From an uncultured Bacilli bacterium (GTDB lineage Bacteria; Bacillota_I; Bacilli_A; RF39; UBA660): a stretch of DNA of 64,000 bases. Of the stretch, positions 53,678 through 61,895 are shown one piece after another (position 1 is the stretch's first letter; every line of letters begins with the position of its first letter). Under the pieces are notes generated by a model that was not told the origin of the DNA, ran no database searches, and saw only the letters and a program-made list of their open reading frames with translations. The stretch spans positions 1 to 64,000 of the forward strand of contig CAKOKN010000005.1 in assembly GCA_934091055.1 (NCBI GenBank), in the 5' to 3' direction. A program made the position numbers and the translations under genes.

Positions 53678-54436
53678 ATGAATAAAGGAAGAAGTACATA
53701 TACTTTTCAAATAAATTATGATCCAAGTGTCGCTAATGATTTATTGCAAGCGTACATACAGGGAAACAAATTTGTTTTACAAAATAAAGATGGAGAACAA
53801 GTTTATAGAGCAGGAGATGCAATGCTAGAAGGATATAGATATTTTAATTATTTTATAAATGGACAAACCATTACTGTACAAGCTTGGTTTAAGGGTGCTT
53901 TTGGAGATATGCCTATTGAACAAAATAGTCTTAATATGCTTGCAATGAATTATAGAAATTCATTAGGAAAATTATTTCAAGAAATAGAGAAATTAAATAA
54001 TGGAGGGACAAATATGAATAATAATAATGGAATGAACTTTGACCCAAATACAGGTCAATCACTAAATCAAAATATGAGTAACAATAATGAAATGAACCTT
54101 GATCCAAATACAGAACAATTGTTAAATCAAGGTTATCAACAACCTATGAATCAGAATTATGGACAACCAATACAACAAAACAATCAATTTGTACAAAGTT
54201 TTCAAGATGAAACTATAAAGAAACAGGAAAAAATGTGTGAATGGGGATTCTGGTTATCAATATTTGGATTACTTGCTTCATTTGTAGGTGTAGCTTATGG
54301 CGTAATCGTTTATATTTTGAATTTTTATTTTGCTTCACAAGGTTTAAAAACTCGCAAAAGAGGTAAAGCTATTGCTACAATTGTTATGTCAATAATATCA
54401 ATAATTATTATTGTTCTACAACTTGCTGCTGCTTAA
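53678..54436 (+). CDS. Protein with N-terminal alpha/beta domain, Asn/Gln linker and DUF4190-like membrane end
   Basis: 252 residues. An N-terminal globular part (1-110, YTFQINYDPSVANDLL ... GQTITVQAWFKGAFG) without signal peptide, a low-complexity linker with two tandem copies of NxEMN/GMNxDPNTxQxLNQ, then NYGQPIQQ, and two membrane helices at the C-terminus (about 190-212 and 228-250). The linker is nearly identical to that of the preceding gene. The N-terminal domain should be cytoplasmic. Confidence 0.6.
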   Translation: MNKGRSTYTFQINYDPSVANDLLQAYIQGNKFVLQNKDGEQVYRAGDAMLEGYRYFNYFINGQTITVQAWFKGAFGDMPIEQNSLNMLAMNYRNSLGKLFQEIEKLNNGGTNMNNNNGMNFDPNTGQSLNQNMSNNNEMNLDPNTEQLLNQGYQQPMNQNYGQPIQQNNQFVQSFQDETIKKQEKMCEWGFWLSIFGLLASFVGVAYGVIVYILNFYFASQGLKTRKRGKAIATIVMSIISIIIIVLQLAAA

Positions 54437-54452
54437 TTATAGGAGGAAAAAA

Positions 54453-55147
54453 ATGAAAAAATATTTGTGTTTTTAGGTGTATTACTTGCAGGGTTTTTAT
54501 GTTTAACAGGTTGTAGTTTAGGTGGAGATGCTTCATCTAAATTTAATGTTAACGTTAATGCACCTGAAGGAATAGAAATGAAGACTTATGTGTCTTACGA
54601 AAATGAATATTTAATTATAAAAATAGAAAATGGCGGAACTGAAGATATTGGCGCATATAGAGTAAAAGCTGTTTATTATGATGAAAATGGTAATAAACTT
54701 GGTGAAGATTATACTTTAGAATTTAATTTTAAATCAGGTACTGAAATGGTTGTAGCATTAGATATGCCACAAAATAGTAATTATGCTCCAATTTCTCCAT
54801 CAAAAATAGATTTAACATTTGAGGTTGATTCTGAATATCAAACTGTTGTAGGTGCTGATAAATTATATAATGAAAGTATTAAAACAAGTTATACTGAAGA
54901 TAGTGAAAATATAAATGTAATCATCAGAAACACTTCACAATATGAACTAGAAACTGTTGCTGTAGTAGCGTTTATAAAAAATGGTAAAATTATCGCTATT
55001 GAAGAATTAAATAAATATTTAGAACCAAGTGAATCAATAACTGAAGAAGTTAAAATTCCTAAAGATTGGGAATCTGAAAATGATGAATTAATTAAATATG
55101 ATGGTATTAAAATATTCATTAATGAAGCTTCTTATAAGGTGGATTAA
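54453..55147 (+). CDS. Lipoprotein, frame interrupted by a one-base deletion near the start
   Basis: AGGAGG (54441-54446) and ATG 54453 are ideal, but the frame from that ATG stops after seven codons (MKKYLCF). The long frame resumes as VFLGVLLAGFLCLTGC, a lipoprotein signal with lipobox, that would fit MKKIF if the A6 run at 54456-54461 had one more A. The long frame's own GTG at 54467 has no properly spaced binding site. The mature part has two FxLYD-like beta-domains. A sequencing error, slippage or a real mutation would explain it. Confidence 0.7.
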
Positions 55148-55164
55148 AATAGGTGGTGAATACA

Positions 55165-55719
55165 ATGAAAAAGAAAATATTTGGCGTATTGCTAGGAATT
55201 ATTCTAATTGGTAGCTTGACTGGATGTGGAAATAATTCTACTTCTAATGACAATAATTTATCTGGAGAAAAAATAAAAGGAAATTGTACAGCAATAGAAT
55301 GCATAAAAAAAATAGAACCAGAGAATACTGTTGAACAAATTAATAGCATTATAGAATTTGAAGGAGAATTAATTGATGAACAATACAATATATATTATTG
55401 GAAGATTTCTGAAAATACAGGTGTTAAAGTAGCATATTATTCTGGTAAAAATGGTAGTATTAGCATCGATTACGATATTGATAGTTTGATAAATAATAAA
55501 GTTGATTTTTCAAGATATAATGAATTACAATCAAAGGTAAAAGAAGGAATTTCATATGATGATTTTATTTCTTATATTGGTAATGTTCAGGGAACGGTGA
55601 TAGAAAAATCCTATTTATCTATTAGATATACATGGGTTTCTAAAGATAGAAGTTATTTAAATGGTTCATTTTCAAATAATTCAGGTAAATGTACTTTTGT
55701 TAGCGGAATGATAAAATAA
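55165..55719 (+). CDS. Lipoprotein with BLIP/SmpA-like domain
   Basis: 184 residues: lipoprotein signal with lipobox SLTGC (about residue 18-22), a small middle domain with two cysteines (GNCTAIECIKK), and a C-terminal domain like SmpA/BLIP-type lipoproteins (YNELQSKVKEGISYDDFISYIG, then VSKDRSYLNGSFSNNSG). ATG 55165 with AGGTGG upstream. Last gene of the operon. Confidence 0.65.
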   Translation: MKKKIFGVLLGIILIGSLTGCGNNSTSNDNNLSGEKIKGNCTAIECIKKIEPENTVEQINSIIEFEGELIDEQYNIYYWKISENTGVKVAYYSGKNGSISIDYDIDSLINNKVDFSRYNELQSKVKEGISYDDFISYIGNVQGTVIEKSYLSIRYTWVSKDRSYLNGSFSNNSGKCTFVSGMIK

Positions 55720-55770
55720 ATAAAATGTTAATTCTTCAAATGGATTTAAAATTATGAATTGTTTTTTGTT

Positions 55771-55800
55771 ATAAAAAAAGAAACTAGTTTGTTAGTTTCT
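55771..55800. repeat. Right copy of the 30-bp repeat, bidirectional terminator
   Basis: Identical to 47496-47525 except one base (G for A at position 17). The stem AGAAACTA/TAGTTTCT is followed on the plus strand by T5 and on the minus strand by T7, so it stops the surface operon and the opposing gene at 55807. Confidence 0.8.
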
Positions 55801-55806
55801 TTTTAC

Positions 55807-56205
55807 TTATCTTGTTAATTTTCTTACGAATGGTTTTTCAATTTCTTCAATTTGAGGTTCACTCATAAATAATCTTGCTGCTCTTTTAATATAATCACTT
55901 GTAGTTATCATTTCTACTTGTTGTAATTCTTCAAATGATAAACTTGATAATAAACTTAGAGCATAATCTTTTTGTCTATGATCCCAAGGGTGATTATATC
56001 CTTCTGGTCTATCATAAACTTTGTTTCCATTTTTATCATATACTGTATGAGAGTGATCCTTCCAATCTGATTTTGTCTCATAGACACTGAAAGATCCATC
56101 TCCTTTGGCACTTATTTTTCCATTGTAGCTTCCGTCACTTCCTGTAAGTCTAAATAATTCCTTTCCTGTGTATTTAACATCAACTTTTTCGCCTTTTTTT
56201 GGCAT
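55807..56205 (-). CDS. Hypothetical 132-residue protein
   Basis: No family recognised. It has a beta-rich N-terminal half (GSDGSYNGKISAKGDGSFSVYE), a His/Tyr-rich middle (KDHSHTVYDKNGNKVYDRPEGYNHPWDHRQ as two overlapping parts) and a helical end. No signal peptide or membrane helix. GAAGGAGG before the start at 56205. Likely the second gene of an operon with 56220-56531, 14 bases apart. Confidence 0.6.
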   Translation of the reverse strand: MPKKGEKVDVKYTGKELFRLTGSDGSYNGKISAKGDGSFSVYETKSDWKDHSHTVYDKNGNKVYDRPEGYNHPWDHRQKDYALSLLSSLSFEELQQVEMITTSDYIKRAARLFMSEPQIEEIEKPFVRKLTR

Positions 56206-56219
56206 ATTTTAACCTCCTT

Positions 56220-56531
56220 CTAATCAAGAAAGTTATATGAGTTAATATATGTTAACGAATTTCTTGGATTTTCTTCGTCTTCTTTTTTATCATTTCTTTC
56301 AAAAATAGCCACTGCTTTATAACCATCTTTTTCATAACATTCAATAAAGAAATTATCGTTTGGCATTTCGTCAAGAAATAGTTCGTTAAAATCATCTATT
56401 TCATCAAAACCTACTACTAGGTATTTTTTGTTTGATTTAAGAAATCTAAGTGCTGCTCCATAGAATAGTTCTTCCCAATTTCTTGTCCAATCATTACTTG
56501 GATTAATTTCTTCATTAACATTTAACTTCAT
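56220..56531 (-). CDS. Hypothetical 103-residue acidic protein
   Basis: 103 residues, acidic, without membrane helix: WTRNWEELFYGAALRFLKS then YLVVGFDEIDDFNELFLDEMP. The layout resembles small immunity or SMI1-type proteins only superficially; I do not assign a family. Start at 56531 (GAAAGGAAG upstream); the longer reading from 56549 overlaps that site. Confidence 0.55.
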   Translation of the reverse strand: MKLNVNEEINPSNDWTRNWEELFYGAALRFLKSNKKYLVVGFDEIDDFNELFLDEMPNDNFFIECYEKDGYKAVAIFERNDKKEDEENPRNSLTYINSYNFLD

Positions 56532-56681
56532 AATATTACTTCCTTTCATAGAAATTGTATCATCTGTAGATACTTTAGTTTAATTTTCTTTTTTTATTCT
56601 ATTTTCTCATATATTGTAGTATTTTGGTGTAATCTATTTGTTTACAATATTTTATGTAGACCACTTCTAATTATATTTCTA

Positions 56682-57209
56682 TCATTTAATTATACCATAT
56701 GTTTTTTTAATAGTATCAAAAAATATATAATTATGTGGTGGATTATATGTTAAATAGATAAAACAAATGTAAATTGTTATTATTATAGGTACTGCGATAG
56801 CATTTAATATTTTTTGCTCTGTATCTTTTAATATATTATAGCTAATATATTGAGTAATTGTATACACTATTAGTAATAAGAAAATAGAAATAAGAATCTT
56901 TTCACCAATTAATTTATATATAGGTAGGTATATAGCTAGATATATTGGTATAGATGCAATAGCAGTAAAATATAATTGAAAGGCAAAGTTATTGTACTTA
57001 ATATTATATTTATTTAGTAGATAAAAATCTATTATTCCATATATAATAGTAGTTGTAAATAGTATTTTCATATGTTCCCATATACTTTCATTAACAGGAA
57101 ATATGAAAGAGAATATTATATTAGGGAATAAGTCATAAGCAAAGTGTGATAGAAAAGATAAAATAAATATTCCAAATATAGCAATTATTTTAATTTTTTT
57201 TAATGTCAT
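56682..57209 (-). CDS. DUF6512-family membrane protein
   Basis: 175 residues with five or six hydrophobic segments. The stretch HFAYDLFP ... FPVNESIWEHMKILF is typical of DUF6512 membrane proteins of Firmicutes, whose function is unknown. GGAGAT precedes the start at 57209. Confidence 0.75.
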   Translation of the reverse strand: MTLKKIKIIAIFGIFILSFLSHFAYDLFPNIIFSFIFPVNESIWEHMKILFTTTIIYGIIDFYLLNKYNIKYNNFAFQLYFTAIASIPIYLAIYLPIYKLIGEKILISIFLLLIVYTITQYISYNILKDTEQKILNAIAVPIIITIYICFIYLTYNPPHNYIFFDTIKKTYGIIK

Positions 57210-57273
57210 TAGATATCTCCTTATAATTTATTATATTATTATTATGTTTAATTATTATGAAAATATAAATTGT

Positions 57274-57329
57274 TAATTTTAAGACTTCGGCTTAAAATTA
57301 TTTTAAGAAGACAGATTGGCTTCTTAAAA
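57274..57329. repeat. Twin hairpins, second locus
   Basis: TAATTTTAAG/CTTAAAATTA (57274-57300, loop ACTTCGG) is followed at once by TTTTAAGAAG/CTTCTTAAAA (57301-57329, loop ACAGATTGG). Both stems are perfect 10-mers and both loops begin AC and end GG, as at 16559-16610. They sit between two divergent genes, so are not terminators of either. Confidence 0.55.
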
Positions 57330-57415
57330 CAGCGAACAACTTTAGTGTGAGATGAAAAACTAAAAAAAACCTTTATTTTTATACCTATTTTTAGTATAAT
57401 ATATATTGTGATAGT

Positions 57416-58657
57416 ATGAAAAAAAGTTATATATTAATTATTATATTTATTGTTTTTATTTTATTAATATCTATTTTCGGAGGTATTATAGTTACAGGAA
57501 ATGATAGTGTTAAAAAAAATAAAGATTTATTAGTAGTACAAAATAATAAAGATGTTTATTTTAACGGCTACGGATATAGTGTAGATAATCCTAATATTAT
57601 AGTAAATCCTTATGGGAATAGTCCACTTACTGCACTTGTTATGTTTGAAACAGACGATTATAGTAGTGTTATTATTACAATTAAAGGTAGGGATGGTAGC
57701 GAAGATATTACCTATACATTACCTAATGAAAAACATCACTTAGTACCTATTTATGGACTTTATGCTGATTATGATAATACTGTAATTATAAAGAGTGAAG
57801 AAAAAGAAAAAACTATAAATATTAAAACAGATAAATTACCTGATGATTTTATTTTGATTAATAATTCTAATGAAGATAATTATACTTTTTATAATGGTAA
57901 CTATCCTTATGCTGTTGATGGTAATAATGAAGTTAGATGGTATTTTAATAAACATTATTATGGTAATATTACTGTTTTAGATAATTCTAATATTATAATT
58001 GGTAGTGATAGATATACTGAGAATGATAATACTATATCTTTTTATCAAATGAATTTATTAGGAAAAATATATCAAGAGTATTTACTTAATACTTCTTATT
58101 ACGGCTATAATACATTATATAAAGATAATATACTTGTACTTAGTGATAAACTATTACTTATAGATATTCAAACAGGTGAAGTAGTAGATTCATTTATAGA
58201 TAATGATAATTATAATTATTTAGGAATATTAGATAATGATATTATAGTAGGAAAAGAAAACATCTATTATAAAGTAAGTGATAATGATTTAGAAGAGATA
58301 GAATATACTGCTCCTCTTAGTACATTTAATTTTAATATTGGTAACTATAAAACTATACCTTCAAGAAGATTCGGTAATTTAGATGAAACTAAAGTTAGTA
58401 ATAAGAAGATATCGCTACTTAAATATGATAAAGATAAAGTAGATGGCATTTCTATTGAGCAAGATAGTGAACGTATTAAAATAACAAATGATAATGATCA
58501 GAAAGTTTATGTTATATTGGATAAATTTTTAGATAAAAGAGTATATGAAGTTGGATATATTAAATATATAAATACTACCTCTCTTCGTGGTAAATATACA
58601 GTATATTTTAAAGTAGGAAACAAGTTATATAAAACTAATAGTTATGTAGAAGGTTAA
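57416..58657 (+). CDS. Arylsulfotransferase (ASST)-like membrane-anchored protein
   Basis: 413 residues: N-terminal helix (about 5-25), then the ASST N-terminal domain pattern NPNIIVNPYGNSPLTALVMF with ITIKGRDGSEDITYTL and HLVPIYGLYADYDNTV, then propeller-like repeats (DGNNEVRWYFN, GNITVLDNSNIIIGSD). True ASST enzymes are about 570-600 residues with a catalytic His in the propeller; this one is shorter and I cannot find that region, so activity is doubtful. Start ATG 57416. Confidence 0.7.
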   Translation: MKKSYILIIIFIVFILLISIFGGIIVTGNDSVKKNKDLLVVQNNKDVYFNGYGYSVDNPNIIVNPYGNSPLTALVMFETDDYSSVIITIKGRDGSEDITYTLPNEKHHLVPIYGLYADYDNTVIIKSEEKEKTINIKTDKLPDDFILINNSNEDNYTFYNGNYPYAVDGNNEVRWYFNKHYYGNITVLDNSNIIIGSDRYTENDNTISFYQMNLLGKIYQEYLLNTSYYGYNTLYKDNILVLSDKLLLIDIQTGEVVDSFIDNDNYNYLGILDNDIIVGKENIYYKVSDNDLEEIEYTAPLSTFNFNIGNYKTIPSRRFGNLDETKVSNKKISLLKYDKDKVDGISIEQDSERIKITNDNDQKVYVILDKFLDKRVYEVGYIKYINTTSLRGKYTVYFKVGNKLYKTNSYVEG

Positions 58658-58658
58658 T

Positions 58659-59855
58659 ATGACTAGAATAATACTACATATTGATGTCAATAATGCTTTT
58701 CTTAGTTGGACTGCAGTGTGGTTTTTAAGTAAAGGCTATGACAAAGATATTAGAAAAAGATATGCTGTAATAGGCGGAGATGAGAGTGAGAGAAAGGGTA
58801 TTGTTCTTGCTAAGAGTGATCCCTGCAAAAGGAAGGGCGTAGTAACTGCAGAACCCATTTATAGTGCCAGAAGAAAATGCCCTTATCTTGAAATATATAA
58901 ACCAAACTTTAAAGTATATAAATTCTTTTCTGATAAAATGTTTGAATATTTAAGTACTTATACAGATATTATAGAGAGATATTCTATAGATGAATGCTTT
59001 CTAGATTATACTAATAGCGTTAATTTATTTGGTCCTCCTATTGATGTTGCTTATAAAATTAAGGATGAAATATATAAAAAATTTGGTTTTACAGTTAATG
59101 TTGGTATAGGAAATAACAAGCTGTTAGCTAAAATGGCTTCTGATTTTGAAAAGCCCAATAAAGTACATACACTTTTTAGTGATGAAGTAGAGAATAAGAT
59201 GTTTCCTCTTCCTATTGAAGATTTATTTATGATAGGAAAGAGTTCAAGTAAGAAACTTAGAGAAATGAATATAAATACAATTGGAGATTTAGCTAGAACT
59301 AATGAAGATATTTTAATAAAAAGATTTAAATCTATGGGTAAGATGATGCATAACTACGCTAATGGAATAGATGATAGTCCTGTCTACTACGAGAGAGAAG
59401 CATCAAAAAGTATATCATCTTCAACTGTACTACCATATAATTATTCAGATATCAATAAGATAAAACAAGTTATTATGAATTTATCTATGGAAATAGGAAG
59501 AAAACTAAGAGATGAAAATAAGTACGCTAATACAATAGGAGTATGGCTAAAATATACTTATTTTGATAAAATTAGTAAGCAAAAAACTTTAGATAATAGT
59601 ATATCTACTGATGAAGAAATATATAATAGTGCTTTAAAGATATTTGATAATCTTTGGAATTATGATGATAGTATAAGAAGCATATGTATATTTATAAGTA
59701 ATTTTTCTGATGTAAAAAAGAGACAATTATCTATCTTTGATATAAATAATAGTTATAATAAAGATGATGATAAACTCCAAAAGGTTATAGATGAAATTAG
59801 AAATAAGTATGGAAATGATGTAATTGGTTATGGAAATAATGATGAAAAAAGGTAG
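58659..59855 (+). CDS. Y-family DNA polymerase (DinB/UmuC type)
   Basis: 398 residues. A translesion polymerase: catalytic start IILHIDVNNAFLSWTA, YSIDECFLDYT with the paired acidic residues, VNVGIGNNKLLAKMAS, and the little-finger domain. The C-terminal QLSIFD is a beta-clamp binding motif. The metal-binding SIDE is intact, so it should be active. The starts of the family include Pol IV and UvrX; the length and CKRKGVVTAEP suggest the Gram-positive YqjW/UvrX group. One base after the previous stop. Confidence 0.88.
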   Translation: MTRIILHIDVNNAFLSWTAVWFLSKGYDKDIRKRYAVIGGDESERKGIVLAKSDPCKRKGVVTAEPIYSARRKCPYLEIYKPNFKVYKFFSDKMFEYLSTYTDIIERYSIDECFLDYTNSVNLFGPPIDVAYKIKDEIYKKFGFTVNVGIGNNKLLAKMASDFEKPNKVHTLFSDEVENKMFPLPIEDLFMIGKSSSKKLREMNINTIGDLARTNEDILIKRFKSMGKMMHNYANGIDDSPVYYEREASKSISSSTVLPYNYSDINKIKQVIMNLSMEIGRKLRDENKYANTIGVWLKYTYFDKISKQKTLDNSISTDEEIYNSALKIFDNLWNYDDSIRSICIFISNFSDVKKRQLSIFDINNSYNKDDDKLQKVIDEIRNKYGNDVIGYGNNDEKR

Positions 59856-59864
59856 GTGTTCTAA

Positions 59865-61880
59865 ATGAATTATGAAAATATGACTACTTTAAGTATAATA
59901 AAGTCATTAAAGAATTCAACTTTAGAGGATAGAAATAATGTTTTAAATTCTAAAGAGGTCATTAATAAATTTAGAAATGAATTATTAATGGACTGCTGCC
60001 GGGGAGATATTTATCGTAATTATAGAGATATTTTTGAAATTATAGATGTAGATTATTTCTTTAAAGTATTTGATTATCCTGCTATACATAATAGTTTTAG
60101 AATATTAGATTATAAAGATTTTTCTAATTATAAAAAATATAAAGAAAATAGAGACAAGATTAAGTTAGAAGAGATTAATAAAAAAATAGATGATAGTAGA
60201 AATAGAAATGCTAACCAATATAAACTTTTTGTAGTACTTTGTGAAAAAGATTTAAATAAAACAGTAGAGTATATTTTAAAAGATGATAATCTCTTTAAGG
60301 AATTCTTTAAGAAGGCAGATGATATGTATTCCTGTTTTGCCTCTTTAGATTATGATTTAATAGTAAATATTATAATGAAGTTAGAACATTTTGATAGTTA
60401 TTTTAATGGTAGTGGTTATGAATTTATTTCTTGTATTGGTTCTGATAAACAAAAGAGATTATTAGATGAGAATTTTAGTGATGACTTTATTATGAAACTT
60501 CTTGGTTATTTTCATCCTAGTGTAGTATCCTATTTTTTTTCAGAAGATAAAAGAGCACTTTATTTATATAAAAAAGTTCCTAACTTAATAAATTATGTTA
60601 ATAGTGGTGTTAGGTTTAATAAAGAAATAGTAGCTAGTAATGATTTCTTTAATAGACTTAAAAGTAATAGTTTTGTTGAATTTAGAAGAAATATTAATGC
60701 TGCGGAAAAATATAATGATGCTATTTTAATAGAAGATAGACTTGATAAATATTACAAAGAATTGATTAATCAGTATGATAGTAATACGAGCATATTTAAA
60801 ATATATAGTAGTATTCTTAATAATCCTTCAAAAATAGCCGACTATTATAACTATAGTTATTTACTAGATTCTGATGTTTGGGGTCTTTTTCGAAGACATA
60901 GAGATTATGATGATAATGGAGATATAATATTTAAAGAAAAAGAAGAATTAATAAAAGAATTAAAAAAAGAGACAAATAATAAACTTAGTGAAATTATTAT
61001 TGATGCTCTATTCTCTGACAATATATATAATGTATGGTTAAATATAAAAGAAATGTTAAGATTTAATAATAAGTTGGATAAAAAAGTATTAGATGAAGAT
61101 AAACAATCTTTTTATAATACAATACTTAATTTTGATAAAGTATTTTGTGAAGATAAAATTAAATTATTTTATAAATTAAAAGATAAAAATATTAATATGC
61201 TCTTTTATCAAGATTTAAGAAAATTAAAAGATTTATCTTATGACTTAATCAAAAAAGATTTAGTTGATTTAGATAAATATCAAGATAAAATAGATAAAGA
61301 GAATACCAATAAGTATAAACAGAGAATATATGACTTAAGAGATAGTAAATATACAATGCTTGTTAGAGTACAGACTAAATATAATGAGAGCATCTTCAAT
61401 AGAAGAAACTGCTATTCAATTATATCTAATGAAAATACTAATACATATGGTTATTCTGAAATTAGTGGTATGTTTATGTATGGATATAATTCTTTTGAAA
61501 ACGATAGAGTCATTCATATGTTAGAACAAGATGCTTTTAGTAGTGATTCATATAGTAATAGTGAAGTTAGTAAATATGTAAATAGAATAGCAACTTCTAG
61601 AGAACTTACTAATGGTAGTTCTTGGTATAGTGAAGTAGAAATAGTTAATTTGCAAAATGAAGATGGAAAATATACAGCGAAGAAGCCAGACTTTATAGTC
61701 TGCTACGAAGAAGTTAGAAGTGTTGATATAGAAGAAGCAGAAAGACTTAATATACCAATAGTTATAATTAGAAAAACTAAATTAGAAAAAGAAAATCAAG
61801 TAGATTTAGCTTTTGATAGAGAAAAAGATATTTATAGTAATAATTCTTATGATGAGAGAGTACATAAAAACACAAGATAA
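59865..61880 (+). CDS. Large uncharacterised protein, 671 residues
   Basis: No family recognised. Rich in Lys, Asn, Asp and Tyr, mostly alpha-helical, no signal or membrane helix. A helix-turn repeat-like N-terminal part (about 30-300) is followed by long helices (about 345-500) and a C-terminal conserved-looking domain (from about 500): KYTMLVRVQTKYNE, YGYSEISGMFMYGY, then WYSEVEIVNLQNEDGKYTAK and PDFIVCYEEVRSVDIEEAERL-NIPIVIIRK, an alpha/beta pattern ending in a substrate-type loop. Between a polymerase and tex; co-transcribed with both. Confidence 0.6.
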   Translation: MNYENMTTLSIIKSLKNSTLEDRNNVLNSKEVINKFRNELLMDCCRGDIYRNYRDIFEIIDVDYFFKVFDYPAIHNSFRILDYKDFSNYKKYKENRDKIKLEEINKKIDDSRNRNANQYKLFVVLCEKDLNKTVEYILKDDNLFKEFFKKADDMYSCFASLDYDLIVNIIMKLEHFDSYFNGSGYEFISCIGSDKQKRLLDENFSDDFIMKLLGYFHPSVVSYFFSEDKRALYLYKKVPNLINYVNSGVRFNKEIVASNDFFNRLKSNSFVEFRRNINAAEKYNDAILIEDRLDKYYKELINQYDSNTSIFKIYSSILNNPSKIADYYNYSYLLDSDVWGLFRRHRDYDDNGDIIFKEKEELIKELKKETNNKLSEIIIDALFSDNIYNVWLNIKEMLRFNNKLDKKVLDEDKQSFYNTILNFDKVFCEDKIKLFYKLKDKNINMLFYQDLRKLKDLSYDLIKKDLVDLDKYQDKIDKENTNKYKQRIYDLRDSKYTMLVRVQTKYNESIFNRRNCYSIISNENTNTYGYSEISGMFMYGYNSFENDRVIHMLEQDAFSSDSYSNSEVSKYVNRIATSRELTNGSSWYSEVEIVNLQNEDGKYTAKKPDFIVCYEEVRSVDIEEAERLNIPIVIIRKTKLEKENQVDLAFDREKDIYSNNSYDERVHKNTR

Positions 61881-61895
61881 ACTGGAGGAATAATA

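Noticed and set aside
47496..55800. Classical mobile element (integrative element or transposon)
   Set aside because: No integrase, transposase or tRNA target was found; only flanking repeats support mobility, so it is reported as a possibility only.
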